A stretch of DNA of 64,000 nt from Actinomadura luzonensis (GCF_022664455.2 NZ_JAKRKC020000001.1:6267001-6331000); one strand, 5' to 3'. Counted from the first letter of the stretch, positions 8,141 through 16,885 are shown. Program-made: numbers and translations. Notes: a model not told the origin generated them from the letters alone.

Positions 8141-8919
8141 AGCGAGCCCTCTTCCGCGATGATGAGTTCTCCGGCCCGGTCGGCCAGCTCGGTGCGTGCG
8201 TCCTGCGGCAGCCCCGCGTCGCTGATGACCACGTCGGCCTCGCTCAGCTCGGCGATGGTGCTGATGCCGACCGTGTTCCACTTGGTGTGGTCGGCCGGGA
8301 CCACCAGGCGGCCGGCCGCCGCCACCAGCTCCCTGTCGGTCTCCGACTCCAGCAGGTTGGGCGTGGTGAACCCGGCCCGCACGCTCATCCCGTGGACGCC
8401 GAGGAAGAGCGTGTCCACGTGCAGGCGGCGGATCGCGGCCACCGCGACCGGGCCCACCAACGCGTCGGAGGGGGTGCGCACCCCGCCGGTCAGCACGACC
8501 GTGCGGTCGGCGCGCGGGCTGCGGTGGAAGACCTCGGCGACGGGGATGGAGTTGGTGATCACGGTGAGCTCGGGCACGCTCACGAGGTGGTGGGCGAGGG
8601 CCCACGTGGTGGTGCCGGCCGACAGCGCGACGGCGGTGCCCGGCCGGACGAGGCGGGCGGCGCGGCGGGCGATGGCCTGCTTCTCCGGCTGCTGGCGGGC
8701 GGACTTGGCGGTGAAGCCCGGCTCCTCGGTGGAGCCGGGGCCGAGGGCGGTCGCGCCGCCGTGCACCTTCTCCAGCAGGCCGCGCTCGGCCAGCACCTCC
8801 AGGTCGCGGCGGATGGTCATGTCGGAGACGCCGAGCTCGCGGACGAGGTCGGCCACCCGTACGCCGCCGTTGCTGCGTACGCGCTCCAGGATCGCCTGCT
8901 GACGCTGCTGTGCGAGCAC
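8137..8919 (-). CDS. DeoR-family transcriptional regulator of sugar metabolism
   Basis: A 260-residue DeoR/GlpR repressor. The N-terminal winged helix has the signature RVADLVRELGVSDMTIRRDL (about residues 22-41). The C-terminal sugar-phosphate-sensing domain carries GTTT, the TGG segment and the VDTLFLGVHG strand. GTG 8919 follows GGAAGGAG at 5 nt and gives the standard MLAQQRQQAILERV start; the frame is open a few codons further. It is coupled to galT by overlap, so it probably senses a galactose-pathway phosphate and controls this operon. Confidence 0.9.
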   Translation of the reverse strand: MLAQQRQQAILERVRSNGGVRVADLVRELGVSDMTIRRDLEVLAERGLLEKVHGGATALGPGSTEEPGFTAKSARQQPEKQAIARRAARLVRPGTAVALSAGTTTWALAHHLVSVPELTVITNSIPVAEVFHRSPRADRTVVLTGGVRTPSDALVGPVAVAAIRRLHVDTLFLGVHGMSVRAGFTTPNLLESETDRELVAAAGRLVVPADHTKWNTVGISTIAELSEADVVISDAGLPQDARTELADRAGELIIAEEGSL

Positions 8920-9061
8920 CCCAGCTCCTTCCAACAGATTCCACCAAATTATGACACGAATATGTTGGGGGAATGTTAGTTCGGCAGGACCCCTTGCCTG
9001 GTCGGCGCGGCGGCGGGACTGTGGGGATCACTGCCGGACCCCGAGCGCGGGAGGCGAGCTT

Positions 9062-9139
9062 ATGGCCAGGCGGGCACGCAAGGGCAGGGCGCGCAAGAAG
9101 AAGAAGGCGAACCACGGCAAGCGCCCCACCGCACGCTAG
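9062..9139 (+). CDS. Very small basic ribosomal protein, bL37-like
   Basis: A 25-residue, strongly basic ORF (MARRARKGRARKKKKANHGK, ending RPTAR). It has a clear GGGAGG binding site about 9 nt ahead of ATG 9062. The ANHGKRP motif matches what I remember of the actinobacterial 50S protein bL37 seen in mycobacterial ribosome structures. I cannot verify that by alignment. It stands alone between a DeoR gene and a TrpB2 gene. Confidence 0.65.
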   Translation: MARRARKGRARKKKKANHGKRPTAR

Positions 9140-9174
9140 GAGCCGGGTGGCCGCCCGGCGGCCACCCGGTCCCG

Positions 9175-10485
9175 TCAGCCGGGAAGCTCGGTCAGCGCCT
9201 GGTCGATGCGCTCCTGCGGCAGCGTGTGGTCCTCCATGCGGTCCCCCATGAAGCGGTCGTAGGCCGCGAGGTCGAAGTGGCCGTGGCCGCACAATGCGGT
9301 GAGGATGACCTTCTCCTCGCCGCTCTCCTTGCAGCGCAGGGCCTCCGCGATGGTCTCGGCCAGGGCGTGGGTGGGCTCGGGCGCCGGGACGATCCCCTCA
9401 GTGCGGGCGAAGCGGACACCGGCCGCGAAGCACTCGTTCTGGGCGCGGGTGACGGCCTCGAACAGGCCCAGCTCGTACATGTGCGACAGCAGCGGCGACA
9501 TACCGTGATAGCGCAGGCCGCCCGCGTGGATCGGGTCCGGCACGAACGAGTGGCCGAGCGTGTGCATCTTGAGCAGCGGCGTCAGGCCGGCGGTGTCGCC
9601 GAAGTCGTAGGCGTACACGCCGCGCGTGAACGACGGGCAGGCGGCCGGCTCGACCGCGCGGAAGACGGTGCCGATGCGGCCGGCCAGCTTCTCGCGCAGG
9701 AACGGGAACATCAGGCCCGCGAAGTTGGAGCCGCCGCCGGTGCAGCCGATCACCAGGTCGGGCATCTCGGGAAGCTGCTCCAGGGCCTCCTCGCCGATGA
9801 GCGTCTGGTGCATGAGCACGTGGTTCAGCACCGAGCCGAGCGCGTAACGGGCGTCGGGGGTCGCGGCGGCCACCTCGACGGCCTCGCTGATCGCGATGCC
9901 GAGGCTGCCCGGCGAGTCGGGGTCGCCGGCCAGGACCTTGCTGCCCGCGCCGGTCACCGGGGACGGGCTCGCGTGCACCGTCGCGCCGTACACCTGCATG
10001 AGGGAGCGGCGATAGGGCTTCTGGTCGTAGGAGGCGCGGACCATCCAGACCTGACACTCCAGGTCGAACTGGGAGCAGGCGAACGCCAGCGCCGACCCCC
10101 ACTGCCCCGCCCCGGTCTCGGTGGTGAGCAGCCGGACGCCCTCGCGGGCGTTGTAGTACGCCTGGGGCACGGCCGTGTTCGGCTTGTGGGAGCCGGCCGG
10201 GGAGACGCCCTCGTACTTGTAGTAGATCCTGGCCGACGTCCCGAGGGCCTTCTCCAGGCGGCGGGCCCGGATCAGCGGCGTCGGCCGCCAGAGCCGGTAG
10301 ACCTCCAGGACCTCCTCCGGGATCGGCACGAACCGCTCGGTGGCGACCTCCTGGGCGATCAGCCCCATCGGGAACAGTGGGGCCAGGTCGTCGGGCCCGA
10401 CGGGCTCGCGCGTGACGGGATGCAGCGGCGGAGGCGGCGGAGCGGGCAGGTCGGGGACGATGTTGTACCAGTTGCTGGGGATCAC
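9175..10485 (-). CDS. trpB: TrpB2-type tryptophan synthase beta-like protein
   Basis: A PLP-dependent TrpB2 (436 residues) with the N-terminal extension typical of this group compared with TrpB1. The Schiff-base lysine is K101 in SHKPNTA, and the phosphate-binding loop is CTGGGSN near residue 247. TrpB2 enzymes condense indole with serine (or phosphoserine) and often act without TrpA as indole scavengers. There is no trpA or other trp gene nearby, in line with a stand-alone role. The start is GTG 10485, with no clear ribosome binding site. Confidence 0.92.
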   Translation of the reverse strand: MIPSNWYNIVPDLPAPPPPPLHPVTREPVGPDDLAPLFPMGLIAQEVATERFVPIPEEVLEVYRLWRPTPLIRARRLEKALGTSARIYYKYEGVSPAGSHKPNTAVPQAYYNAREGVRLLTTETGAGQWGSALAFACSQFDLECQVWMVRASYDQKPYRRSLMQVYGATVHASPSPVTGAGSKVLAGDPDSPGSLGIAISEAVEVAAATPDARYALGSVLNHVLMHQTLIGEEALEQLPEMPDLVIGCTGGGSNFAGLMFPFLREKLAGRIGTVFRAVEPAACPSFTRGVYAYDFGDTAGLTPLLKMHTLGHSFVPDPIHAGGLRYHGMSPLLSHMYELGLFEAVTRAQNECFAAGVRFARTEGIVPAPEPTHALAETIAEALRCKESGEEKVILTALCGHGHFDLAAYDRFMGDRMEDHTLPQERIDQALTELPG

Positions 10486-10535
10486 CGTTTCAGTCTGCGC
10501 CGGTCACGCACCGCGATCCAGTGGCGCGCCGGGGA

Positions 10536-11165
10536 TCAGCCTGCGACCAGGACCGCCGGCCGGTCGGGGTGATCGGCCCTGACGACGACGTCGGCCGCCT
10601 GCTGGGGGCGGGCCTCCCGCTCGTAGCGCTCGTAGGCGGGCAGCCGCCACCGCTCCTCCTCAGGCGTGCGGCGGGCGAGCGCGCCCGGGGACAGCCACAG
10701 GTGCACGGCGACGTCGAACGCCAGGCCGTGCCCCAGCAGCAGCGTGCCGTCCAGCAGCACCACGCCGCCCGGCGGCAGCTCCTCGTACGGCGTGCGGTAG
10801 GCCCGGTCCACCCGGCTGTCCCACAACGCCGGCAGCACCCGCCCCGAGCCGCCCGGGTCCAGCGGCTCCAGCACCTCCCGGCGCAGCGCCTTGACGTCGA
10901 GCCAGTCCTCGTAGAACGCGTCGGGGTCCGTCCTGCCGTGCTCCAGGCGCAGCGAGGCGGGACGCAGGAAGTCGGCGGCGGACACGCGCAGCACGGGCCG
11001 CCCGCGCAGCCGCAGCGGCGCCACCAGGTCGTCGGCCAGCGCGCCGGGCCGCGCGGCGGGAGCTCCGTCGACGGCCACCCGCACCCAGGCGTCGCGGGGC
11101 CGGGCCGCGATCAACTCGGTCAGCTCCTCCACCAGGACGTCATGGGAGATCGGTCGCGCGCGCAT
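10536..11165 (-). CDS. Uridine-kinase-related protein lacking a Walker A lysine
   Basis: A 209-residue protein with the layout of actinobacterial uridine kinases: a V-DG segment where the P-loop should be, FLRPASLRLEHGRTDPDAFY, YRTPYEELPPGGVVLLDG and the late HLWLSP strand. The P-loop position reads VDGAPAARPGALADDL and has no GK[ST], so ATP binding by the classical mode is doubtful. Two ATGs abut (11168 and 11165). GGAGGGG spacing favours the second. It lies 50 bp upstream of trpB2 in the same orientation. Function unknown; possibly a non-catalytic or differently acting relative. Confidence 0.75.
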   Translation of the reverse strand: MRARPISHDVLVEELTELIAARPRDAWVRVAVDGAPAARPGALADDLVAPLRLRGRPVLRVSAADFLRPASLRLEHGRTDPDAFYEDWLDVKALRREVLEPLDPGGSGRVLPALWDSRVDRAYRTPYEELPPGGVVLLDGTLLLGHGLAFDVAVHLWLSPGALARRTPEEERWRLPAYERYEREARPQQAADVVVRADHPDRPAVLVAG

Positions 11166-11312
11166 CATCCCCTCCACCCTACGATCACCGCGCTCCGGCC
11201 ACCACGCGAACGGCCCGGCCATGAGCCGGCCGGGGAATGGGCTCCATGCCCTGATCACGCACGCAGGGCCAGGCTCCCGGCGACGGGACGACCTGGCCCT
11301 TCGGACATCTGG

Positions 11313-11383
11313 AGCGGACGACGGGAATCGAACCCGCGTAGCTAGTTTGGAAGACTAGGGCTCTACCATTGAGCTACGTCCGC
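11313..11383 (-). tRNA. tRNA-Gly (anticodon TCC)
   Basis: The minus strand folds into a full cloverleaf. The acceptor GCGGACG pairs with CGTCCGC. The anticodon stem CTAGT/ACTAG encloses the loop CTTCCAA with anticodon TCC, and the T loop is GTTCGATTC. The discriminator is T, as usual for glycine, and CCA is encoded just after it (11310-11312). Confidence 0.97.
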
Positions 11384-11472
11384 GCGAACCGGTCGAACTC
11401 TGGTCTAGACTTCATCCGGTCGTCAGGGCGTAAGCGTACCGGAGTCGCGGGGCGCATGCGCACTCGGCGGTG

Positions 11473-11546
11473 CGGGGCGTGGCGCAGCTTGGCAGCGCGC
11501 TTGCTTTGGGAGCAAGAAGTCGCAGGTTCAAATCCTGTCGCCCCGA
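11473..11546 (+). tRNA. tRNA-Pro (anticodon TGG)
   Basis: The acceptor CGGGGCG pairs with CGCCCCG. The anticodon stem CTTGC/GCAAG encloses TTTGGGA, giving anticodon TGG. The T loop is GTTCAAATC, the discriminator is A, and CCA is encoded at 11547-11549. The unusual C1-G72 end is the proline identity pair. An intrinsic terminator follows immediately. Confidence 0.97.
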
Positions 11547-11552
11547 CCAGCC

Positions 11553-11585
11553 GGAAGGCCCCTCCCGAGCCGGGAGGGGCCTTCC
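11553..11585. terminator. Bidirectional terminator between tRNA-Pro and rseP
   Basis: A perfect 15 bp inverted repeat (11553-11567 with 11571-11585) around a 3 nt loop. It stands 4 bp after the tRNA-Pro CCA and 17 bp after the rseP stop, so it can end both converging transcripts. Confidence 0.85.
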
Positions 11586-11601
11586 GTCGCGTGCGGGGGC
11601 G

Positions 11602-12906
11602 TCAGCCGGTGAGGGTGAGCGGGTTGACGAGGTCGGCGTAGACCAGCAGGCCCGCCATCACCATCATGACCAGCGCGATCGCGTACGTCAGCGGCAGCAC
11701 CTTGGCGATGTCCACGTACTTCGGCTCCGGCCGCCGCATGATCCGGGCGTAGGCCCGCTTGATGCCCTCCCAGATGCCGCCGGCGATGTGGCCGCCGTCC
11801 AGGGGCAGCAGCGGGATGAGGTTGAACATGCCGATCGCGAGGTTGAAGCCGGCCAGCAGGTTGACGAAGATGGCGATCTTCTTCTCGTTGGACAGGTCGC
11901 TGGCGAGGATCTCGCCGCCCATGCGGCCCGCGCCGACGACGCCGACCGGGCCCTCGGGGTCGCGCTGCTCGCCGGAGAAGGCCGCGTGCCAGACGCCGAC
12001 CATCTTCTCCGGCAGGTTGAGCAGGGAGCCCGCCACGCGGCCGGTCAGCTCGCCCATGTAGCCGATGACCGCGCCGATGCTCTGGCGCTGCATGACCTCG
12101 GTCGGCAGCACGCCGAGGAAGCCGACGTTCCTGTCGATCTTCTTCGGGTCCTGGAGGTTGGGGCGGTCCTGGGCGATGAGGGTGACGTCGAGCGTCAGCG
12201 GCCGGCCGTCGCGGACGACGCCGAGCCTGACCGGGCCCGGGCCGTGCGAGCGGATGAGGCGGGTGGCGTCGTCCCAGGAGCCGATCTTCTGGTTGTCGAA
12301 GGAGACGATGCGGTCGCCGGGCTTGAGGCCGGCCTGCGCGGCCGGGGTGGGCCGGTCGGTGGGCTTGCAGGTGTCGCGCTGCTCGCTCACCGGGATGACG
12401 CACGTGGACGTCTCGGGCGAGACGATCGGGGCCCAGGTGGGCAGGCCGATGCCGACCAGCAGGATGCTGAAGAAGACGAACGCGAGCACGAAGTTCATCA
12501 GCGGCCCGCCGGACATGATGATGACCTTCTGCCACCACTTCTTGCGGTAGAAGACGCGGTCCTCGTCGCCGGGCCGCACCTCTTCCTGGGCGGCGTCCCT
12601 GGCCGACTCGATGAGGCCCTGCCAGGGGCCGGTGGCGGTGCTGCGCAGCTTGCCGGGGTCGTCGCCGGGACGCGGCGGCAGCATGCCGATCATGCGGATG
12701 TAGCCGCCGAACGGGATCCACTTGATGCCGTACTCGGTCTCGCCTCTGCGCCGGGACCAGGCGGTCGAGCCGAAGCCGACCATGTACTGGGTGACCTTCA
12801 CACCGAAGATCTTGGCGGGCACGAGATGGCCGATCTCGTGCAACGCGATGGAGAACATCAACCCGAACAGGAAGATGAGGATCCCCACCAGATAGAGCCA
12901 GTTCAT
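11602..12906 (-). CDS. rseP: Site-2 intramembrane zinc metalloprotease (RseP/Rip1 family)
   Basis: The 434-residue membrane protease cleaves anti-sigma factors and other membrane substrates within the bilayer. The zinc motif HEIGH is at residues 23-27 in the first transmembrane helix, and the second metal motif LDGGH is near residue 370. A PDZ domain (about 165-255, with GLKPGDRI) lies between the transmembrane blocks. Three or four helices are expected. In most actinobacteria this gene sits between dxr and ispG; here neither is adjacent. It is divergent from the response regulator at 13053 and converges on tRNA-Pro. Confidence 0.93.
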   Translation of the reverse strand: MNWLYLVGILIFLFGLMFSIALHEIGHLVPAKIFGVKVTQYMVGFGSTAWSRRRGETEYGIKWIPFGGYIRMIGMLPPRPGDDPGKLRSTATGPWQGLIESARDAAQEEVRPGDEDRVFYRKKWWQKVIIMSGGPLMNFVLAFVFFSILLVGIGLPTWAPIVSPETSTCVIPVSEQRDTCKPTDRPTPAAQAGLKPGDRIVSFDNQKIGSWDDATRLIRSHGPGPVRLGVVRDGRPLTLDVTLIAQDRPNLQDPKKIDRNVGFLGVLPTEVMQRQSIGAVIGYMGELTGRVAGSLLNLPEKMVGVWHAAFSGEQRDPEGPVGVVGAGRMGGEILASDLSNEKKIAIFVNLLAGFNLAIGMFNLIPLLPLDGGHIAGGIWEGIKRAYARIMRRPEPKYVDIAKVLPLTYAIALVMMVMAGLLVYADLVNPLTLTG

Positions 12907-13052
12907 CTAGGCGCGCTCCAGGGCAAGGCGGACGGTCCCGACAGCTTCAGGGTAGTCGAAGTCGTCCGTCCTCAAGGGTCTGCCGTGTTTTGGGACACCA
13001 TTGACACTGCGTGATCGTCCGATCACTCTGAGAGGCGACGAAGGGGGACGTC

Positions 13053-13649
13053 TTGATCAGGATCCTGATTGCCGAACACCTGCCCTTGGTGCGCCGCGGC
13101 CTGCTCGCGACGCTGGGCGCCGAGCCGGGCCTGCTGGTGGTGGCCGAGGTCGGGCACGCCGACGAGGTGGCGCCGGCGGCGCGGGCGAGCGCTCCCGACG
13201 TGGCGGTGGTCGATCTCGACCTGCCGGGCCCGCCCGTGGTGGCCGAACTGGCCGAGCGCCTGCCGGTCTGCCGGACGCTGATCCTGTCGGCGCTGCCCGA
13301 CCCCGGTCAGGTGCGGAAGGTGCTGGCGGGGCCGGCGCTCGGGTTCATGAGCCTGCGGGTGGCGCCGGAGCGGCTGGCCGACGCGGTGCGCCAGGTGGCG
13401 GCGGGGTCGCGGGCGATCGAGGCGGAGCTGGCCGTGGCGGCCCTGCGCTCCGAGAGCAACCCGCTGACCCGGCGCGAGCTCGACGTGCTGCGCATCGCCG
13501 CGGAGGGGGCGCGCTCGACGGAGATCGCCGACCAGCTCTTCCTGTCGGTGGGCACGGTGCGCAACCACCTGTCGCGCATCATGTGCAAGACCGGCGCGCG
13601 CAACCGGGTGGACGCGGTGCGCATCGCCAGCGACTCGGGGTGGCTGTAA
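13053..13649 (+). CDS. Orphan LuxR/NarL-type response regulator, atypical receiver
   Basis: The 198-residue protein has a receiver domain (1-120) and a C-terminal LuxR helix-turn-helix (about 136-195, with LTRRELDVLRIAAEG and LSVGTVRNHLSRI). D54 in VVDLDLPG sits at the phosphoacceptor position. The N-terminal acidic pair is E8-H9 instead of Asp-Asp, and the conserved Lys appears replaced (GFMSLRVAPERL). Phosphorylation-independent action is therefore possible. The start is TTG 13053 after AAGGGGGA. No histidine kinase is adjacent; a PP2C-type phosphatase converges on it. Confidence 0.85.
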   Translation: MIRILIAEHLPLVRRGLLATLGAEPGLLVVAEVGHADEVAPAARASAPDVAVVDLDLPGPPVVAELAERLPVCRTLILSALPDPGQVRKVLAGPALGFMSLRVAPERLADAVRQVAAGSRAIEAELAVAALRSESNPLTRRELDVLRIAAEGARSTEIADQLFLSVGTVRNHLSRIMCKTGARNRVDAVRIASDSGWL

Positions 13650-13776
13650 GGGGCGGGCGGGGCGCCGGTGGAGCCGCGCCGCTCCGCCGGTGCCCCGGTC
13701 ATTCAGAGGATTCCAGCCCTCCCGGGCCGCGTGCCAGTGACCTTCCTCACGACCTGACCCATGGCGAACGTCACGG

Positions 13777-14892
13777 TCAGGGCCGCCAGATGAGCACCAG
13801 CGCGCAGTCGTCGTTGTGCCCGGAGGCCATGGCGTTGACGAGGGCGCGGGCGCCGTCGCGGAAGCCCGAGGGCAGCAGCCGGTCGGCCTCGCCGAGCAGC
13901 CGGTCGAGCCCGGCGTCGATGTCGCGGCCCGGCTGCTCGATCAGCCCGTCGGTGAACAGCAGCAGCGCGTCGCCCTTGCGCAGCGTGCCGGTGTCGGGCT
14001 CGCAGTGCAGGTCGGGCACGACGCCGAGCACGACGCCCTTGGCCGAGGCGACCTGCCAGCTGCCGGTGCCGGCGTCGAACTTGACCACCGGCGGGTGCCC
14101 GGCCGAGGTGATCGTGTAGTCGCCGGTGGCCAGGTCGAGGCGCAGGTGCACGGCCGTCACGAAGCCCTCGTCGCCCCGCTGCCTGTGCAGGTAGGAGTTG
14201 CAGGCGGGCAGGAAGTCGTCGACCGAGCCGAGCAGCCCGCCGAACGTGCCGGACAGCAGCAGCGCCCTGGTGCCGGCGTCCACGCCCTTGCCCGAGACGT
14301 CGACCAGGGCGATCTCGACGGTGTCGCCGTCGCGCATGGAGACCAGGAAGTCGCCGCCGAAGGAGGAGCCGCCGGCCTGCTTGAGCACCACCTTGGCGCC
14401 CCAGTCCTTGGGCAGCGGCGGCAGCTCGCCCTGGCTCTTGAGCCGGTCGCGCAGCTCCAGCAGCATCGCGTCGCCGCGCAGCCCCTGCACGCCCAGCTTG
14501 CCCCGGGTGCGGGCCATGAGCACGGCGAGCACGGTGGTGAAGCCGATCGTCACCAGGAGCCCCAGCCCGACGCGGCCCGCGCCGAGCGTGGCCGCGACGT
14601 AGCCGAGCGCGGCGCCGACGGCCACGAGCAGCGCGACGAGGCTGCGCAGGCGCAGCTGCAGCCCGCCGACCAGGGTGACCAGGATGAGCAGCGACGGCGA
14701 GAACCACTCGGTGGAGACCTCGGCGGCCAGCACCCCGATGAGCAGCGCGAGCACGGCGAGGGTGATGAGCAGGTTGCGGTCGCGGGCGAGCGGGCCCCTG
14801 CGGACGAAGCGGACGGCGGACACGAGAAAGGGCACCCGCACCAGCACGGCGCGGACCCGTGGCGGGATCAGCGGCGCCGGACGGGAACTCAT
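13777..14892 (-). CDS. Membrane-anchored SpoIIE/RsbU-type PP2C phosphatase
   Basis: The 371-residue product has four predicted membrane helices (about 41-58, 67-80, 84-102, 108-126). A cytosolic PP2C-SpoIIE domain (160-371) follows, with the metal-binding motifs GGDFLV, DVSGKG, FTDGL and NDDCALV. Such phosphatases dephosphorylate STAS anti-anti-sigma factors. The STAS-like protein at 31930 is a distant candidate partner, but nothing in the sequence links them. The frame is open to 15024; ATG 14892 starts just before the first basic, Pro-rich stretch and is the best start. It is divergent from the Eis-type gene. Confidence 0.88.
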   Translation of the reverse strand: MSSRPAPLIPPRVRAVLVRVPFLVSAVRFVRRGPLARDRNLLITLAVLALLIGVLAAEVSTEWFSPSLLILVTLVGGLQLRLRSLVALLVAVGAALGYVAATLGAGRVGLGLLVTIGFTTVLAVLMARTRGKLGVQGLRGDAMLLELRDRLKSQGELPPLPKDWGAKVVLKQAGGSSFGGDFLVSMRDGDTVEIALVDVSGKGVDAGTRALLLSGTFGGLLGSVDDFLPACNSYLHRQRGDEGFVTAVHLRLDLATGDYTITSAGHPPVVKFDAGTGSWQVASAKGVVLGVVPDLHCEPDTGTLRKGDALLLFTDGLIEQPGRDIDAGLDRLLGEADRLLPSGFRDGARALVNAMASGHNDDCALVLIWRP

Positions 14893-15010
14893 GATGCGCC
14901 TGACTGTATCGGTCCGAATCGGGTTTGGGCAGTCCACTTGACCAAGGCCTTGATCACTACGTGGCGATATTCGGTGGCTCTTCCCCTTTGCCCGCTCATA
15001 CCGTGGACGG

Positions 15011-16243
15011 ATGAGCTTTTCCATCCGCCCGATCGCCGAGTCCGAGTGGTCCGCCTACGTCCGCGTGCTCGACGAGGGCTTCGGCTGGACCACCCCTCCG
15101 GGCCTGGCCGAGCGCTTCAAGTCGGAGACCGAGTTCGACCGGACGCTCGCCGTCTTCGACGGGGACGTCATGATCGGCACCACCGGCGTCCTCAGCTTCG
15201 GCATGGCCGTGCCGGGCGGCACGACGCGCCCGGTGGCGGGGGTCACGGCCGTGAGCGTGCTGCCCTCGCACCGGCGTCGCGGCGTGTTGTCGCAGATGAT
15301 GCGCCGCCAGCTCGCCGACGTGCGCGAGCGGGGCGAGGCGGTCGCCGCGCTGTACGCCTCGGAGTCGGCCATCTACGGCCGCTTCGGCTACGGCAGGGCG
15401 GCGAGCGAGCTGTCGTTCCGGATCGGCACGCGCGCCTCGGCGTTCGTGGCGGGCGCGCCGTCGGACCCGTCGCTGCGGCTCAGGATCGCCCGGCCGGCCG
15501 ACGTGCGGGCGGACCTGGAGCGGCTGTTCGCGTCGGTGGTGACCGCCCGGCCGGGGCGCTACGGGCGCAACGCCGCCCTCTGGGACGGCACGCTGGGCGA
15601 CGAGGAGTTCGACCAGCGCGGCTTGGGCTCGCTGCGCTGCGTGCTGGCCGAGGACGACCGGGGCGTGCGCGGCTACGCGCTGTTCCGGGTCAAGACGGCC
15701 TGGGACGACAACGGCATGCCGGACGGCGAGCTGCACCTGCGGGAGCTGGAGGCGGCCGACCCGGCGGCGTACGCGCTGCTGTGGCGCAACGTGCTGGACC
15801 GCGACCTGGTCAGCACGGTGCGGGCCGGCAGCAGGCCGGTGGACGACCCGCTGCAGGCGCTGCTGGCCGACCCCCGGCAGCTCCGCGCGACCTGGGGCGA
15901 CGAGCTGTGGGTCCGCCTGGTGGAGGTGGACCGCGCGCTGACCGGCCGCGCGTACGCGGCCCCGGTGGACCTGGTGATCGAGGTCGAGGACGACGTGTGC
16001 CCGTGGAACGCGGGCCGCTGGCGGCTGACCGCCGACGCCGCCGGCGCGGAGTGCAAGCAGGTCGAGGACGAGCCGGACCTCACGGTGCCGGTGGCCGCGC
16101 TGGGGTCGGCGTACCTGGGCGACGGCCAGCTCGGCCCGCTGCTGGCCGCCGGGCTGCTGCGCGAGCACAACCCGGGCGCGGTGCGCGCGCTCGCCACCGC
16201 GATGTCCTGGAGCCCCAAACCGTGGGCGGGCCGCGTCTTCTAG
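15011..16243 (+). CDS. Eis-family GNAT N-acetyltransferase with SCP2-like domain
   Basis: A 410-residue homologue of Eis, the aminoglycoside- and peptide-amine acetyltransferase. The acetyl-CoA loop is RRRGVLSQMM (88-97). The general-acid Tyr is Y122 in SAIYGRFGYG. The chain ends in Phe410, matching the C-terminal carboxylate used as a base in Eis. The tandem GNAT and sterol-carrier-like C-terminal domain match the family length. It appears leaderless: TACCGT at 14999-15004, then 6 nt to ATG 15011, with no ribosome binding site. The substrate cannot be deduced. Confidence 0.92.
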   Translation: MSFSIRPIAESEWSAYVRVLDEGFGWTTPPGLAERFKSETEFDRTLAVFDGDVMIGTTGVLSFGMAVPGGTTRPVAGVTAVSVLPSHRRRGVLSQMMRRQLADVRERGEAVAALYASESAIYGRFGYGRAASELSFRIGTRASAFVAGAPSDPSLRLRIARPADVRADLERLFASVVTARPGRYGRNAALWDGTLGDEEFDQRGLGSLRCVLAEDDRGVRGYALFRVKTAWDDNGMPDGELHLRELEAADPAAYALLWRNVLDRDLVSTVRAGSRPVDDPLQALLADPRQLRATWGDELWVRLVEVDRALTGRAYAAPVDLVIEVEDDVCPWNAGRWRLTADAAGAECKQVEDEPDLTVPVAALGSAYLGDGQLGPLLAAGLLREHNPGAVRALATAMSWSPKPWAGRVF

Positions 16244-16258
16244 ACGTAGCCTCAAGTC

Positions 16259-16411
16259 ATGGCGTTGCAGAGCTTGCAGATCACCGCGACGATCGCGATG
16301 CGCGCCCGCGAGGTGTCGCGGCCGTCGAAGGAGCAGCAGGAGGCCGCCGACCGGCGGCCCCTGCGCGACGAGATGCCCCGGCGCGAGGCCAGGCGGAGGC
16401 CCCAGGGCTAG
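16259..16411 (+). CDS. Small basic hypothetical protein (50 aa)
   Basis: A 50-residue ORF beginning MALQSLQITATIAMRAREVS, rich in Arg, Glu and Gln, and not recognised. Support comes from its start: TAGCCT at 16247-16252 lies 6 nt before ATG 16259, the same leaderless layout as many confirmed genes here. It also fills the gap between the Eis gene and rpiB. There is no ribosome binding site. It could be spurious. Confidence 0.45.
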   Translation: MALQSLQITATIAMRAREVSRPSKEQQEAADRRPLRDEMPRREARRRPQG

Positions 16412-16417
16412 CGCCCG

Positions 16418-16885
16418 CTACGGCAGCGGCGGGAGCTGGCCGATCGTCTCGTAGGAGGCGAGCTGCGCGATGCGCCGGCTGTGGCGCTCGCTGCCGGAGA
16501 AGGCCGTGCCCAGGAACACCTCGGCGAAGCGGGTGGCCTCGTCGAGGGAGTGCATGCGCGCCCCGATGCTGACGACGTTGGCGTTGTTGTGCTCGCGCGC
16601 CAGCTGGGCGGTCTCCTCGCTCCAGGCCAGGGCGGCGCGGATGCCGCGCACCTTGTTGGCGGCGATCTGCTCGCCGTTGCCCGAGCCGCCGATGACGATG
16701 CCCAGGCTGGCCGGGTCGCCGGCGACGCCCTCGGCGGCGCGCAGCACGAACGCCGGGTAGTCGTCCTCGGCGTCGTAGACGAAGGGACCGCAGTCGGTCA
16801 CCTCGTGCCCGTGGTCCTTGAGCCAGGACACGAGGTGGTTCTTGAGCTCATAGCCGGCATGGTCGGCACCGATGTAGACACGCAC
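16418..16885 (-). CDS. rpiB: Ribose-5-phosphate isomerase B
   Basis: RpiB interconverts ribulose-5-phosphate and ribose-5-phosphate in the pentose phosphate pathway. The 155-residue protein has the phosphate-binding start YIGADHAGYELK and the loop GGSGNGEQIAANK. The usual catalytic Cys of E. coli-type RpiB is absent and a Glu follows the GSGNG loop, as in the mycobacterial type. The NNANVVSIGAR segment and the C-terminal helix are present. GTG 16885 gives the standard N-terminus; the open frame extends 8 codons further without support. Confidence 0.93.
   Translation of the reverse strand: MRVYIGADHAGYELKNHLVSWLKDHGHEVTDCGPFVYDAEDDYPAFVLRAAEGVAGDPASLGIVIGGSGNGEQIAANKVRGIRAALAWSEETAQLAREHNNANVVSIGARMHSLDEATRFAEVFLGTAFSGSERHSRRIAQLASYETIGQLPPLP

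Noticed and set aside
8141..9292. Upstream extension of galT across the whole DeoR gene.
   Set aside because: The DeoR frame is real; galT starts at TTG 8140 with a binding site and family N-terminus.
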